From positions 1 through 64,000 of the forward strand of contig NZ_PPDD01000009.1 of NCBI RefSeq assembly GCF_002959895.1: DNA of 64,000 nucleotides. The letters are read 5' to 3'. The notes under the pieces were generated by a model. The model was not told the DNA's origin. It ran no database searches and worked only from the letters and a program-made list of their open reading frames with translations. The DNA is from Veillonella infantium. Lineage in GTDB: Bacteria > Bacillota > Negativicutes > Veillonellales > Veillonellaceae. Each line of letters starts with the position of its first letter. Position 1 is the stretch's first letter. Both the position numbers and the translations under genes were made by a program. Below are positions 1 through 7,592 of this stretch, one piece after another.

Positions 1-123
1 TATTTCACGTAAACTATTTCTGTATTGATTATATATAACTTTACGTCTATACTTAGGTGTAAATACTATGTGGTATTTGCATAACCATTTTGTGTGCGCA
101 AGGCTCTGTGTCTTTGTTGCCAT
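1..123 (-). CDS. tnpA: IS200/IS605-family transposase TnpA, 5' part only
   Basis: Reading the minus strand from 123 gives an open frame starting MATKTQSLAHTKWLCKYHIV and continuing FTPKYRRK to the window edge. The pattern H-(x)n-CKYHIVFTPKYRR is the N-terminus of the Y1 HUH transposases of the IS200/IS605 group, which move single-stranded DNA using hairpins at the element ends. An AAAGGTG ribosome site lies 7-13 bases upstream of the ATG. Only 41 codons are inside the window, so the catalytic HUH motif and tyrosine cannot be checked and intactness is unknown. The hairpins at 214-258 fit the element end. Confidence 0.85.
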   Translation of the reverse strand, partial: MATKTQSLAHTKWLCKYHIVFTPKYRRKVIYNQYRNSLREI

Positions 124-213
124 ATAAAATCACCTTTCTTTTGCATATAATGCGGCTTGAACACCTACATTATACTTAAGCAAGGTGATTTTTTTGTATA
201 ACTTTCGTTGCCG

Positions 214-258
214 CACCCGCATAGCGGGTGGTTTAATGATTCGCGACTACGTCGCGAA
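214..258. mobile_element. Hairpins at the presumed IS200/IS605 end
   Basis: Two perfect hairpins sit about 90 bases upstream of the transposase start: CACCCGC (214-220) with GCGGGTG (224-230) around a 3-base loop, and TTCGCGAC (240-247) with GTCGCGAA (251-258) around TAC. IS200/IS605 elements have subterminal hairpins that TnpA recognises. Which hairpin is the real end, and where the cleavage site lies, cannot be fixed without the other end. Confidence 0.55.
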
Positions 259-280
259 CCAGTCTAAAGACAATAATAGA

Positions 281-314
281 AACGGCATCTATCGTTTGAT
301 AGATGCCGTTTTTT
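281..314 (+). terminator. Strong hairpin terminator
   Basis: A 13-bp perfect stem (281-293 with 298-310), loop GTTT, is followed by a T run to 314. No plus-strand gene lies just upstream in the window, so it may serve the insertion element or act in both directions between it and the convergent thioesterase-like gene. The stretch 315-415 holds AT-rich, locally repetitive sequence (several AATCTATTAG-like words) and no gene that I see. Confidence 0.7.
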
Positions 315-415
315 CTATGTATTTTATTATTTTAATAAAGTAAGTAAGATATTAGCAATAAATCTAATAGTAATAAATTTATTAGTCATAAATCTATTGG
401 TAAAATAGTAAACTA

Positions 416-808
416 TTAGTTAGATTTTGCTCTACTTGCCACTTTGGCCATAAATTTTTCGTTATTAATAACAAATCGTTCATGAGTTCCGCGACCAATG
501 ATACCGACACCATCAGATGCTTCAATATCAAAAGTTATTTTACGCCCTTCTATAGCGCTAACTGTAGCTTTAGCAGTTACTGTTGCACCAAGTGGAGTAG
601 GTGCTTCATGAGTGATGGATAAAGCAATACCTACAGTGCCTTCACCTTCTTCTAAATATGGTTGTACTGCTGCTTGTGCTGCTTCTTCCATCAAAGCGCA
701 CATGGCTGGAGTGGCAAAGACCTCTAAAGAACCGGACTTCATTGTTTTTGCAATATTGGATTCTGTAACTGTTACAGTTGCCGTAGCTGTTTGACCTGCT
801 GATACCAT
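416..808 (-). CDS. Thioesterase-like protein (FlK/hot-dog family)
   Basis: 130 residues. The segment FATPAMCALMEEAAQAAV near residues 30-48, followed by GIALSITHEAPTPLGATVTA and a terminal GRGTHERFVI, matches the single-domain hot-dog thioesterases related to fluoroacetyl-CoA thioesterase FlK. The E of the MEE segment and the H of SITHEAPTP sit where that family has catalytic residues. The role in this organism is probably hydrolysis of a small acyl-CoA; the substrate is not visible from sequence. It stands alone on the minus strand between the insertion element and a divergent membrane protein gene. Confidence 0.75.
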   Translation of the reverse strand: MVSAGQTATATVTVTESNIAKTMKSGSLEVFATPAMCALMEEAAQAAVQPYLEEGEGTVGIALSITHEAPTPLGATVTAKATVSAIEGRKITFDIEASDGVGIIGRGTHERFVINNEKFMAKVASRAKSN

Positions 809-899
809 AATATACCTTCTTTCATTAAGAAAATTCTCGTTATAATAGTATTATACATCTTTCTATAATTTTTATGCTAATGTAATAATACATATTTAT

Positions 900-943
900 A
901 GATACTACCAGTTAAAAATAATTACTTTTAACTGGTAGTATCT
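900..943. repeat. 44-bp palindromic intergenic repeat, copy 1
   Basis: An 18-bp perfect inverted repeat (900-917 with 926-943) around an 8-base loop. The same 18-base arms recur at 50507-50550 with a different 8-base loop, and one half-site recurs at 979-992. It lies between divergent genes (416-808 minus, 1138-1875 plus). The remainder of 809-1137 shows no gene that I can support. It could be a dispersed palindromic element of the REP or small-MITE type. Confidence 0.75.
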
Positions 944-978
944 ATAAAAGTAACCCATATAAGTTCTAATAATAATAT

Positions 979-992
979 TTTTAACTGGTAGT
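979..992. repeat. Isolated half-site of the palindromic repeat
   Basis: The 14 bases TTTTAACTGGTAGT match the right arm of the 900-943 palindrome exactly, without a matching left arm nearby. It may be a decayed second copy. Confidence 0.6.
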
Positions 993-1137
993 AATCGAAA
1001 AAATGGAATATATAGGTTTATTATCGAATATAGACAGATTGTTAATTAGAATAGAATTAAAGAAGGGGGAACTATATATAACAGTTCTATAGAATCCGTG
1101 ATATAATGGAACTAGTTTTTTATAAAACGAGGTATAT

Positions 1138-1875
1138 ATGAGTACAAGAAAATTAAAGCCTTCTGGTGAAGGTTGGGTACAGTTAATAGCAGGCATTGGT
1201 TTTGTCATTCTATTAATTGCCATCCATATAGTAGATCCTACATTTTATCCAACTATGTGGCATTTAGCGACTAGTGGATCCATGGATGAAATAGCAGAGT
1301 ATATTCAAGGCTTTGGTCCTATGGCCATGGTCGTTAGTATGCTTCTTGATATTTTTGTTAATGCTGTTGGTTTCTTACCATCTATCTTTATATCTACCGC
1401 AAACGGTCTAGTGTTTGGTATGTGGCCAGGCATAATTATTTCTTGGCTTGCAGAAACAATTGGCGTAGTCATTAGCTTTTATATTATGCGTTACTTCTTA
1501 CGTGATACAGCGGATAAGCTCATTGCTAAGAGTACGGTATTGATGAAAGTAGATGATTTCTCTGGTAAAAATGGTTTTGTGGTTATGTTATTTGCACGAT
1601 CCTTACCATACTTCCCATCTGGTGTTATTACGGCACTAGGTGCTATTAGTAAAATTAAACCGAGAGACTACATCTTAGCAAATTTAATTGGTAAATTCCC
1701 ATCTACAGCTCTTGAAGTTGCTATCGGTACAGATATTGTAAATTTCCAAGAAAATATGGGGCGATTAGGAATTATTGTTCTTGTTGCAGGTGTTGTATAC
1801 TTCATTCTTTGGAAAGTATATAAGAACTATATTAATAAGAAGAATGCTGAACAAGAACATGATCCTAATGCGTAA
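1138..1875 (+). CDS. TVP38/TMEM64 (SNARE-associated/DedA-like) membrane protein
   Basis: 245 residues with several membrane segments: one near residues 15-33, a hydrophobic block near 60-115, and C-terminal helices near 150-230. The stretch GFLPSIFISTANGLVFGMWPG, then SWLAETIGVVISFYIMRYF, then FARSLPYFPSGVITALGAIS, is the SNARE-associated Golgi domain (VTT domain) of the TVP38/DedA group, proposed phospholipid scramblases or flippases in the inner membrane. Start ATG 1138 has a GAGG site 6 bases upstream. It is followed 52 bases later by an aminotransferase on the same strand, so co-transcription is possible. Confidence 0.85.
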   Translation: MSTRKLKPSGEGWVQLIAGIGFVILLIAIHIVDPTFYPTMWHLATSGSMDEIAEYIQGFGPMAMVVSMLLDIFVNAVGFLPSIFISTANGLVFGMWPGIIISWLAETIGVVISFYIMRYFLRDTADKLIAKSTVLMKVDDFSGKNGFVVMLFARSLPYFPSGVITALGAISKIKPRDYILANLIGKFPSTALEVAIGTDIVNFQENMGRLGIIVLVAGVVYFILWKVYKNYINKKNAEQEHDPNA

Positions 1876-1927
1876 TTTTTTAACGTAGTAATATTTTTAA
1901 CTTAGTATATATGAAAGAGGCGATTGT

Positions 1928-3121
1928 ATGAGTTTTTCTCTTCCTGAACGTGTCACTTTAAAAGGTCCAAATTTTATTCGCGAAGTATTTGAACGTGGTG
2001 TAGGCGTAGAAGGTTTTATCAGCTTTGGTATTGGCAATCCAGCGCCAGAAGCGATTCCTGTGGAAATCATCGAAAAGGCTTTTGATGAAGTAGTTCACTC
2101 TAATCCAATGAGTCTTTTACAATATGGACCAATGCAAGGTGATGCACGATTAGCAGAATTGACATTAGATCGTCTTGTAAAAACGCATAAGATGAATCCA
2201 GAAGGACAAGGTCTTATTATCTCTAATGGGGCGGGGCAACTCTTAGGTCTTGTACCGATTACTGTATTAGAACCTGGCGATGAAGTATACATGGATGAAT
2301 TCACTTTTACCAGTGCCATTAATTCTGTACGCAATATGGGTGGTAAAGCATTAGGTATTAAGACTGATGAGTATGGCATGATTCCTAGTGAATTAGAAAA
2401 AGCGGCTCAATCTGGTAAAGGTAAATATATTTATCTCATTCCTAACTTCCAAAATCCAACAGGTATTACAATGCCGTTGGAACGCCGTAAAGAAATTTAC
2501 GCTATTGCGTCTAAATATGATTTGTTTATCTATGAAGATGATCCATACGGTGAGATTCGCTTTGCTGGTGAGTACATTCCAACATTTAAATCCTTTGATA
2601 CAGAAAATCGTGTTCTCTATGCAGGTTCGTATTCAAAGACATTATCTGCTGGTTTGCGTGTAGGTTTCTTATTTGGCCCAGCTAAAGTTATTGAAGCTAT
2701 TCAAGCATTAAAAAATAATACGGCAGGGCAAATGCCATTAGTTACGCAAAAAGTGGTAGCTAAAGTGCTCGATACAATCGATTACGACGCACATTTAGAA
2801 AATGTACGTAAAGTTTATAAAACAAAATGTGATGCCTTGTTAAATGCTTTTAACAAGTATGCAAGCTCTAAGGTTAAGTTAACACAGCCTACTGGTGGTA
2901 TGTTCGCATGGATGACGATGCCTGAGGATGTAAATTGTGATGAATTCTTCGAAGCATGTATGGACAGAAATATAGGGATTATTAAGTGTGGTGCCTTTGC
3001 AGCTGATGGAGCAGGGGAAGGACATGCATTCCGTTTGAGCTATACAGTACCAACAGTAGAAGAAATTACAAAGGGCATGGAAATTCTTGGAGCTTTAACT
3101 AAAGAATTCTGTGGTGAGTAA
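1928..3121 (+). CDS. PLP-dependent aminotransferase (class I/II, LysN/MocR type)
   Basis: 397 residues, full length for a fold-type I aminotransferase. Visible landmarks: IPNFQNPTG (substrate/PLP loop), YEDDPYGEIRF (cofactor Asp and Tyr), and YAGSYSKTLSAGLRVGF, where the Lys of SYSKTL binds PLP. The N-terminus GNPAPEAIPVEI and the order of motifs match the 2-aminoadipate/valine-pyruvate type aminotransferases of the MocR-like subfamily, without a DNA-binding domain. Substrate is uncertain: branched-chain, aromatic or 2-aminoadipate are all possible. The AAAGAGGCG site precedes the ATG at 1928. Confidence 0.85.
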   Translation: MSFSLPERVTLKGPNFIREVFERGVGVEGFISFGIGNPAPEAIPVEIIEKAFDEVVHSNPMSLLQYGPMQGDARLAELTLDRLVKTHKMNPEGQGLIISNGAGQLLGLVPITVLEPGDEVYMDEFTFTSAINSVRNMGGKALGIKTDEYGMIPSELEKAAQSGKGKYIYLIPNFQNPTGITMPLERRKEIYAIASKYDLFIYEDDPYGEIRFAGEYIPTFKSFDTENRVLYAGSYSKTLSAGLRVGFLFGPAKVIEAIQALKNNTAGQMPLVTQKVVAKVLDTIDYDAHLENVRKVYKTKCDALLNAFNKYASSKVKLTQPTGGMFAWMTMPEDVNCDEFFEACMDRNIGIIKCGAFAADGAGEGHAFRLSYTVPTVEEITKGMEILGALTKEFCGE

Positions 3122-3244
3122 TATATTGATAAAGTTTGATATGACATGATACAATGTAACAGTAGATACATTGTATTTACCATATAAACAAAAGGTTTTA
3201 CATATAGATGTGAGGTAGTTCCTCAAAGAAAGTAGGTGTTTACT

Positions 3245-4078
3245 ATGGGTTGCGGTAGCAGCAGTGATTGTGGCGGATGCCCATCTCAATCCTCTGGTTG
3301 CGGTGGCGGCGCTCCTCAACAACCTCAAGATCTTACAGCTCCATTACACGAGCTTAGTTCTGTTAAACATGTAATCGGCGTAGTATCTGGTAAAGGTGGC
3401 GTAGGTAAATCCTCCGTTACAAGCTTAATGGCTATTACTATGGCGCGTAAAGGTTACAAAGTAGGTATCCTCGATGCGGATATTACAGGTCCTTCCATTC
3501 CTAAAATGTTCGGCATCAAGGAAAAAGCATATGCTGACGAAATTGGTATGTATCCTGTAAAATCCAAAGGTGGTATTGACGTTATGTCTGTTAACCTCCT
3601 TTTGGAAAACGATACAGATCCAGTTTTATGGCGTGGTCCTATTTTGGGCAATGTTGTAAAACAATTCTATACAGATGTTATTTGGAAAGACATCGATTAT
3701 TTATTCGTTGATATGCCACCAGGAACAGGTGACGTAGCGATTACAGTTTACCAATCCTTGAAATTGGATGGTATTATCATTGTTACATCTCCTCAAGACT
3801 TGGTATCCATGATTGTTGAAAAAGCAGTTAAGATGGCTGATTTAATGCAAGTGCCTATTATTGGTGTAGTGGAAAACTACTCTTACTTCCATTGCCCAGA
3901 TAACGGTAAGGATTACCAAATCTTTGGTGAAAGCCACATTGAAGAAATCCTTCAAAAATACGGTCTATTATTGTTGAATCGTTTGCCAATTGATCCAACT
4001 ATTGCAAATCTTTGCGACCAAGGTGATATTGAGTCTATCGAAAAAACAAACTTAGAGAACGTATCTCTACCTGAATAG
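3245..4078 (+). CDS. mrp: Mrp/Nbp35-type Fe-S cluster carrier ATPase
   Basis: 277 residues. The N-terminus is Cys-rich (GCGSSSDCGGCP..SGCGGG), as in Nbp35/ApbC-type scaffolds. Then come the deviant Walker A GKGGVGKSSV near residue 50, a switch-like DADITGPS, and DMPPGTGD near 157. These proteins hold and transfer Fe-S clusters in the cytosol. Oddity: the usual C-terminal CPxC dimer-bridging motif reads HCPDNG, with only one Cys. Start ATG 3245 is preferred to an in-frame GTG at 3236 because AGTAGGTG gives proper spacing. A terminator follows at 4095-4128, so it is probably transcribed alone. Confidence 0.9.
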   Translation: MGCGSSSDCGGCPSQSSGCGGGAPQQPQDLTAPLHELSSVKHVIGVVSGKGGVGKSSVTSLMAITMARKGYKVGILDADITGPSIPKMFGIKEKAYADEIGMYPVKSKGGIDVMSVNLLLENDTDPVLWRGPILGNVVKQFYTDVIWKDIDYLFVDMPPGTGDVAITVYQSLKLDGIIIVTSPQDLVSMIVEKAVKMADLMQVPIIGVVENYSYFHCPDNGKDYQIFGESHIEEILQKYGLLLLNRLPIDPTIANLCDQGDIESIEKTNLENVSLPE

Positions 4079-4094
4079 GATTTATATGATGATG

Positions 4095-4128
4095 AAAGCT
4101 GTGCATACCTAGTGATGCACAGCTTTTT
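4095..4128 (+). terminator. Terminator of the mrp gene
   Basis: AAAGCTGTGCAT (4095-4106) pairs with ATGCACAGCTTT (4115-4126), followed by T residues. Perfect 12-bp stem 17 bases after the stop codon. Confidence 0.85.
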
Positions 4129-4325
4129 CTCATTTCTTTTTATGTTGTAATATATTATATTTATCATAAGAAGATATAAATATATTTCTAATTTCAAATA
4201 CTACTGATATATACTGAAGACACCGTATGATAGGGGGCTTAGTATGTGTTTTATAGTCACCTTGCGATGCCTTGATATTTCAGCAGTTATATATTTTAGT
4301 TTTTTCCTATGTAGGAGGTATGTGT

Positions 4326-5726
4326 ATGAAAAAACTGTTAAATTGGATTATTCCAGCGGTCTTTGGTATAGGCCTATGGTTTATTCCAACGCCTGAGGGT
4401 TTAACACCTCAATCTTGGCATTTATTCGCCATCTTTGTTGCTACTATCGTAGGCTTTATTACTCAGCCATTACCGATTGGTGGCGTATCTATCATTGTAA
4501 TTACTGTGGCGGCTTTGACTGGTACTTTGAAAATCGGCGAAGCTATCTCTGGTTTTGCTAACTCTGCTATTTGGTTAATCGTAGGTGCGTTCTTATTCTC
4601 TCGTGGCTTTATTAAAACTGGTTTGGGGAAACGTATTGCGTATAATTTGATTGCTGCTTTTGGTAGTAGCTCCTTACGTTTGGCTTATGCATTAGCATTA
4701 TCTGATTTAATTTTGGCTCCAGCAACTCCATCTAATACAGCTCGTGTAGGTGGTGTTATCATGCCAATTACTACAAGCTTGGCAAAAGCGTTCGGTTCTG
4801 AACCTCAAGATGGTCCTCGTAAAATTGGTTCCTTCTTGATGCAATCTATTTATCAAGTTAATACAATTACATCTGCTATGTTCCAAACATCCATGGCTGG
4901 TAACACATTGGTTGCAGCATTGGCGCTTCAATCTTTTGGTATTGGTATCACATGGGGTGATTGGGCTATGGCTGCCATCGTGCCAGGTATTATTGCATTG
5001 ATCATTATGCCGTACTTTATTTACAAAGTATATCCACCTGAAATTACAGATGCTCGCGAAGCACAACAAATGATTAAAGAAGAGTTAAAAGGCCTTGGTA
5101 AAATGTCTTTCCAAGAATGGGTTATGCTAGGCGTATTTGTTTTGGCTTTAGTTTTATGGGCTACTTCTCAATTCACAAAAATTGATGCTACAACTGTTGC
5201 ATTCTTAGGTATTTCTATTTTGCTTGCTACAAGTGTTCTTGTATGGGACGATGTTAAAAGTGAAAAAGGTGCTTGGGATACATTAGTTTGGATGGGTACA
5301 TTAATGGGCTTTGCCGGTTTCTTGTCCAAATTGGGCTTCATCAAATGGGCAACAGTACTTGTAGGCGGTTATATTCCAGAAGGATCTTGGATTATTGCCT
5401 TCGTTATAGCTGTACTTATTAATACATATTCCCACTATGTATTCGCATCTTTAACTGCACATATTTCTGCAATGTTCGTAGCGTTCTCTGCAATTGCTAT
5501 CTCTGCAGGTGCACCACCAATGTTGACATTGTTGATGATTGCATTCACATCTAACTTGTGTATGTCTTTGACTCACTATGCTGCAGGTCCATCTCCTGTA
5601 ATCTTCAATACTGGTTATGTTCCTCAAAATACATGGTGGAAACTAGGTTTCTTCGCATCCGTAATCAACTTAATTATCTTTATGGGCCTTGGTTCCGTAT
5701 GGATGAAAGCAATCGGTATGTGGTAA
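4326..5726 (+). CDS. DASS/SLC13-family anion (dicarboxylate) transporter
   Basis: 466 residues, strongly hydrophobic throughout with about 12 membrane segments. Family features are LSDLILAPATPSNTARVGGVIMPI near residues 120-142 (the substrate- and cation-binding SNT motif), and in the second half ITSAMF, LINTYSHYVFASLTAHISAMF and SLTHYAAGPSPVIF. This matches the 2-oxoglutarate/malate/citrate-succinate antiporter branch (CitT/TtdT/SodiT1). A dicarboxylate carrier fits a lactate/malate-fermenting Veillonella, which is inference. Start 4326 is chosen because AGGAGG (4313-4318) is 7 bases upstream; the ATG at 4320 is too close. Confidence 0.85.
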   Translation: MKKLLNWIIPAVFGIGLWFIPTPEGLTPQSWHLFAIFVATIVGFITQPLPIGGVSIIVITVAALTGTLKIGEAISGFANSAIWLIVGAFLFSRGFIKTGLGKRIAYNLIAAFGSSSLRLAYALALSDLILAPATPSNTARVGGVIMPITTSLAKAFGSEPQDGPRKIGSFLMQSIYQVNTITSAMFQTSMAGNTLVAALALQSFGIGITWGDWAMAAIVPGIIALIIMPYFIYKVYPPEITDAREAQQMIKEELKGLGKMSFQEWVMLGVFVLALVLWATSQFTKIDATTVAFLGISILLATSVLVWDDVKSEKGAWDTLVWMGTLMGFAGFLSKLGFIKWATVLVGGYIPEGSWIIAFVIAVLINTYSHYVFASLTAHISAMFVAFSAIAISAGAPPMLTLLMIAFTSNLCMSLTHYAAGPSPVIFNTGYVPQNTWWKLGFFASVINLIIFMGLGSVWMKAIGMW

Positions 5727-5814
5727 GACCAGATATCCAGAATTTTATATACTTGTAATACATTAAAAACTATATATGTCATAGTTTGATTATAGTGTGG
5801 TTACAAAATATACG

Positions 5815-5844
5815 AAAAGCCGTCCCACTTGGGGCGGCTTTTTT
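5815..5844 (+). terminator. Terminator after the DASS transporter gene
   Basis: GCCGTCCC pairs with GGGGCGGC (one G-T pair) around ACTT, extended by an A-run/T-run, ending in TTTTTT. Confidence 0.85.
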
Positions 5845-5960
5845 GTGATAAAATAAGAGCAGTTAATATATTATTAATGTATATGTTGTAAAATTATACG
5901 TAAATGAACTATTCATGGTGAATATACGAATAGCATCATTATTTTACATAGGAGGAATCT

Positions 5961-7307
5961 ATGAAATTTGATAATGAACAGTTATTGAAATATATTGGTG
6001 CTTGTACATCTCCGTATCATACAGTAGATACAAGTTTACAAATGTTATTGGATTCAGGTTTCACAGAACTTAATTTAGATGATGAGTGGCAATTAGACTC
6101 TGGTTCTTATGTAGTTAATGTATTTGGTACTACTTTGTTTGCTTTTCATATAGGAAAGAAACCAGAACACACATTACGTATTGCTTCAGCGCATACGGAC
6201 TTTCCTGCAATTCGGGTTAAACCAAATCCTATTACATCAGTAAAAGGTTATACCAAGTTAAATGTGGAAATGTACGGTGGTCTCATTGAAAATACATGGC
6301 TTGATCGTCCTTTAGGGGCTGCGGGTACAGTCGTATTAAAAGGTGATAATGCTTTTGATGTAGACTCTGTATTGGTTGATACAAAACGTCCTATCGCAAT
6401 CGTTCCAAACTTAGCTATACATATGAATCGTTCCGTTAATGATGGCGTTAAATTAAATCGCCAAAAGGAAATGCTTCCTATATTAATGATGGATCGTAAA
6501 AATAAGGAAAATTCTTCAAAATCTTTAACTGATAGAAGTAATCCAAGTTTATTCCCAGAATCTGACATTCAATATGATGAGTGGACTACGTTCATAGCTG
6601 AAGAGGTAAATTGTGATCCATCTGAAATTTTGTCTTATGAAATGACATTATACCCAACAGAACAAGGCTGTGTACTTGGCACAGAAGGTGATTTCATTAG
6701 CGCCCCTCGCCTTGATAATTTAACATCTTGCTTTGGTGTCCTTTCAGGGATTATTCAAGCACGTAAACATAATGCTAATGGTGTACGCTGTGCTATTCTC
6801 TTCGATAATGAAGAGGTAGGAAGCCGTACAAAACAGGGTGGGGCAGGCATGCTTTTACCAAACCTTGTTAAACGTGTATATGATGCATTGGGATATTCCA
6901 ATCAAGAGATGGAAAGTTTCATTTCAAAAGGATTTATGGTTTCCTCTGATGTAGCCCATGGTTTACATCCAAATTATCCTGAGAAAAACGATATCACTAA
7001 TATTCCTACACTTAATAAAGGGGTAGCCCTAAAAATAGCATGTAGCCAATCTTATGCCGGTGATGCCAGAGCTATTGCCATCGTTAAAGGTTTGTGTGAT
7101 GAAGCTGAGGCAAACTACCAAATTTATGTAAATCGTTCTGATATACCAGGGGGCTCTACTGTAGGGTCTATTTCATCTGCTATGTTGCCGATGAGAACCA
7201 TGGATGTGGGGTTACCATTATTGGCAATGCATTCTGCACGTGAGTTGATGGGGGCCAATGACCAAGAACAACTGAACCGATTAATGAATCATTTCTTAGG
7301 TGATTAA
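5961..7307 (+). CDS. apeB: M18-family zinc aminopeptidase (aspartyl aminopeptidase type)
   Basis: 448 residues. The zinc ligands and catalytic motifs of family M18 are visible: SAHTDFPAIRVKP near residue 80, RLDNLTSCFGVLSGI near 250, LFDNEEVGSRTKQGG near 280, SSDVAHGLHPNYP near 330 and PGGSTVGSI near 400. It is a cytosolic dodecameric-type peptidase that removes N-terminal, typically acidic, residues from peptides. A second and divergent M18 gene lies at 19482-20873. AGGAGGAAT precedes the ATG. It is flanked by terminator-bearing or long intergenic DNA, so it is likely monocistronic. Confidence 0.9.
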   Translation: MKFDNEQLLKYIGACTSPYHTVDTSLQMLLDSGFTELNLDDEWQLDSGSYVVNVFGTTLFAFHIGKKPEHTLRIASAHTDFPAIRVKPNPITSVKGYTKLNVEMYGGLIENTWLDRPLGAAGTVVLKGDNAFDVDSVLVDTKRPIAIVPNLAIHMNRSVNDGVKLNRQKEMLPILMMDRKNKENSSKSLTDRSNPSLFPESDIQYDEWTTFIAEEVNCDPSEILSYEMTLYPTEQGCVLGTEGDFISAPRLDNLTSCFGVLSGIIQARKHNANGVRCAILFDNEEVGSRTKQGGAGMLLPNLVKRVYDALGYSNQEMESFISKGFMVSSDVAHGLHPNYPEKNDITNIPTLNKGVALKIACSQSYAGDARAIAIVKGLCDEAEANYQIYVNRSDIPGGSTVGSISSAMLPMRTMDVGLPLLAMHSARELMGANDQEQLNRLMNHFLGD

Positions 7308-7592
7308 TTATATAGTATATAGAACTAGTTCGATGTACATCGATAAAAGACATATGAGTTTTTCTCATGTACAGCAAATAATGTATTTTATGATTTCATA
7401 ATTAATATAATCCTTTAAATATGTGGAAAATATTGTATAATAGTTATATGTAATTATGAATATTATGCTTATCATAAATTTTGATGAGCTGTCCAAATAT
7501 ATTGTTTTGTCTATAAGTATAGGAAATATTCATATATTAATAAAAATGAAAGCTGATAGTTCACATTAGTGGAAGCTAGTAGGAGGCAATAC

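Noticed and set aside
981-1223. 80-codon minus-strand frame between the palindrome and the TVP38 gene
   Set aside because: It overlaps the true gene start, has no family likeness, and its 5' part is antisense to coding DNA.
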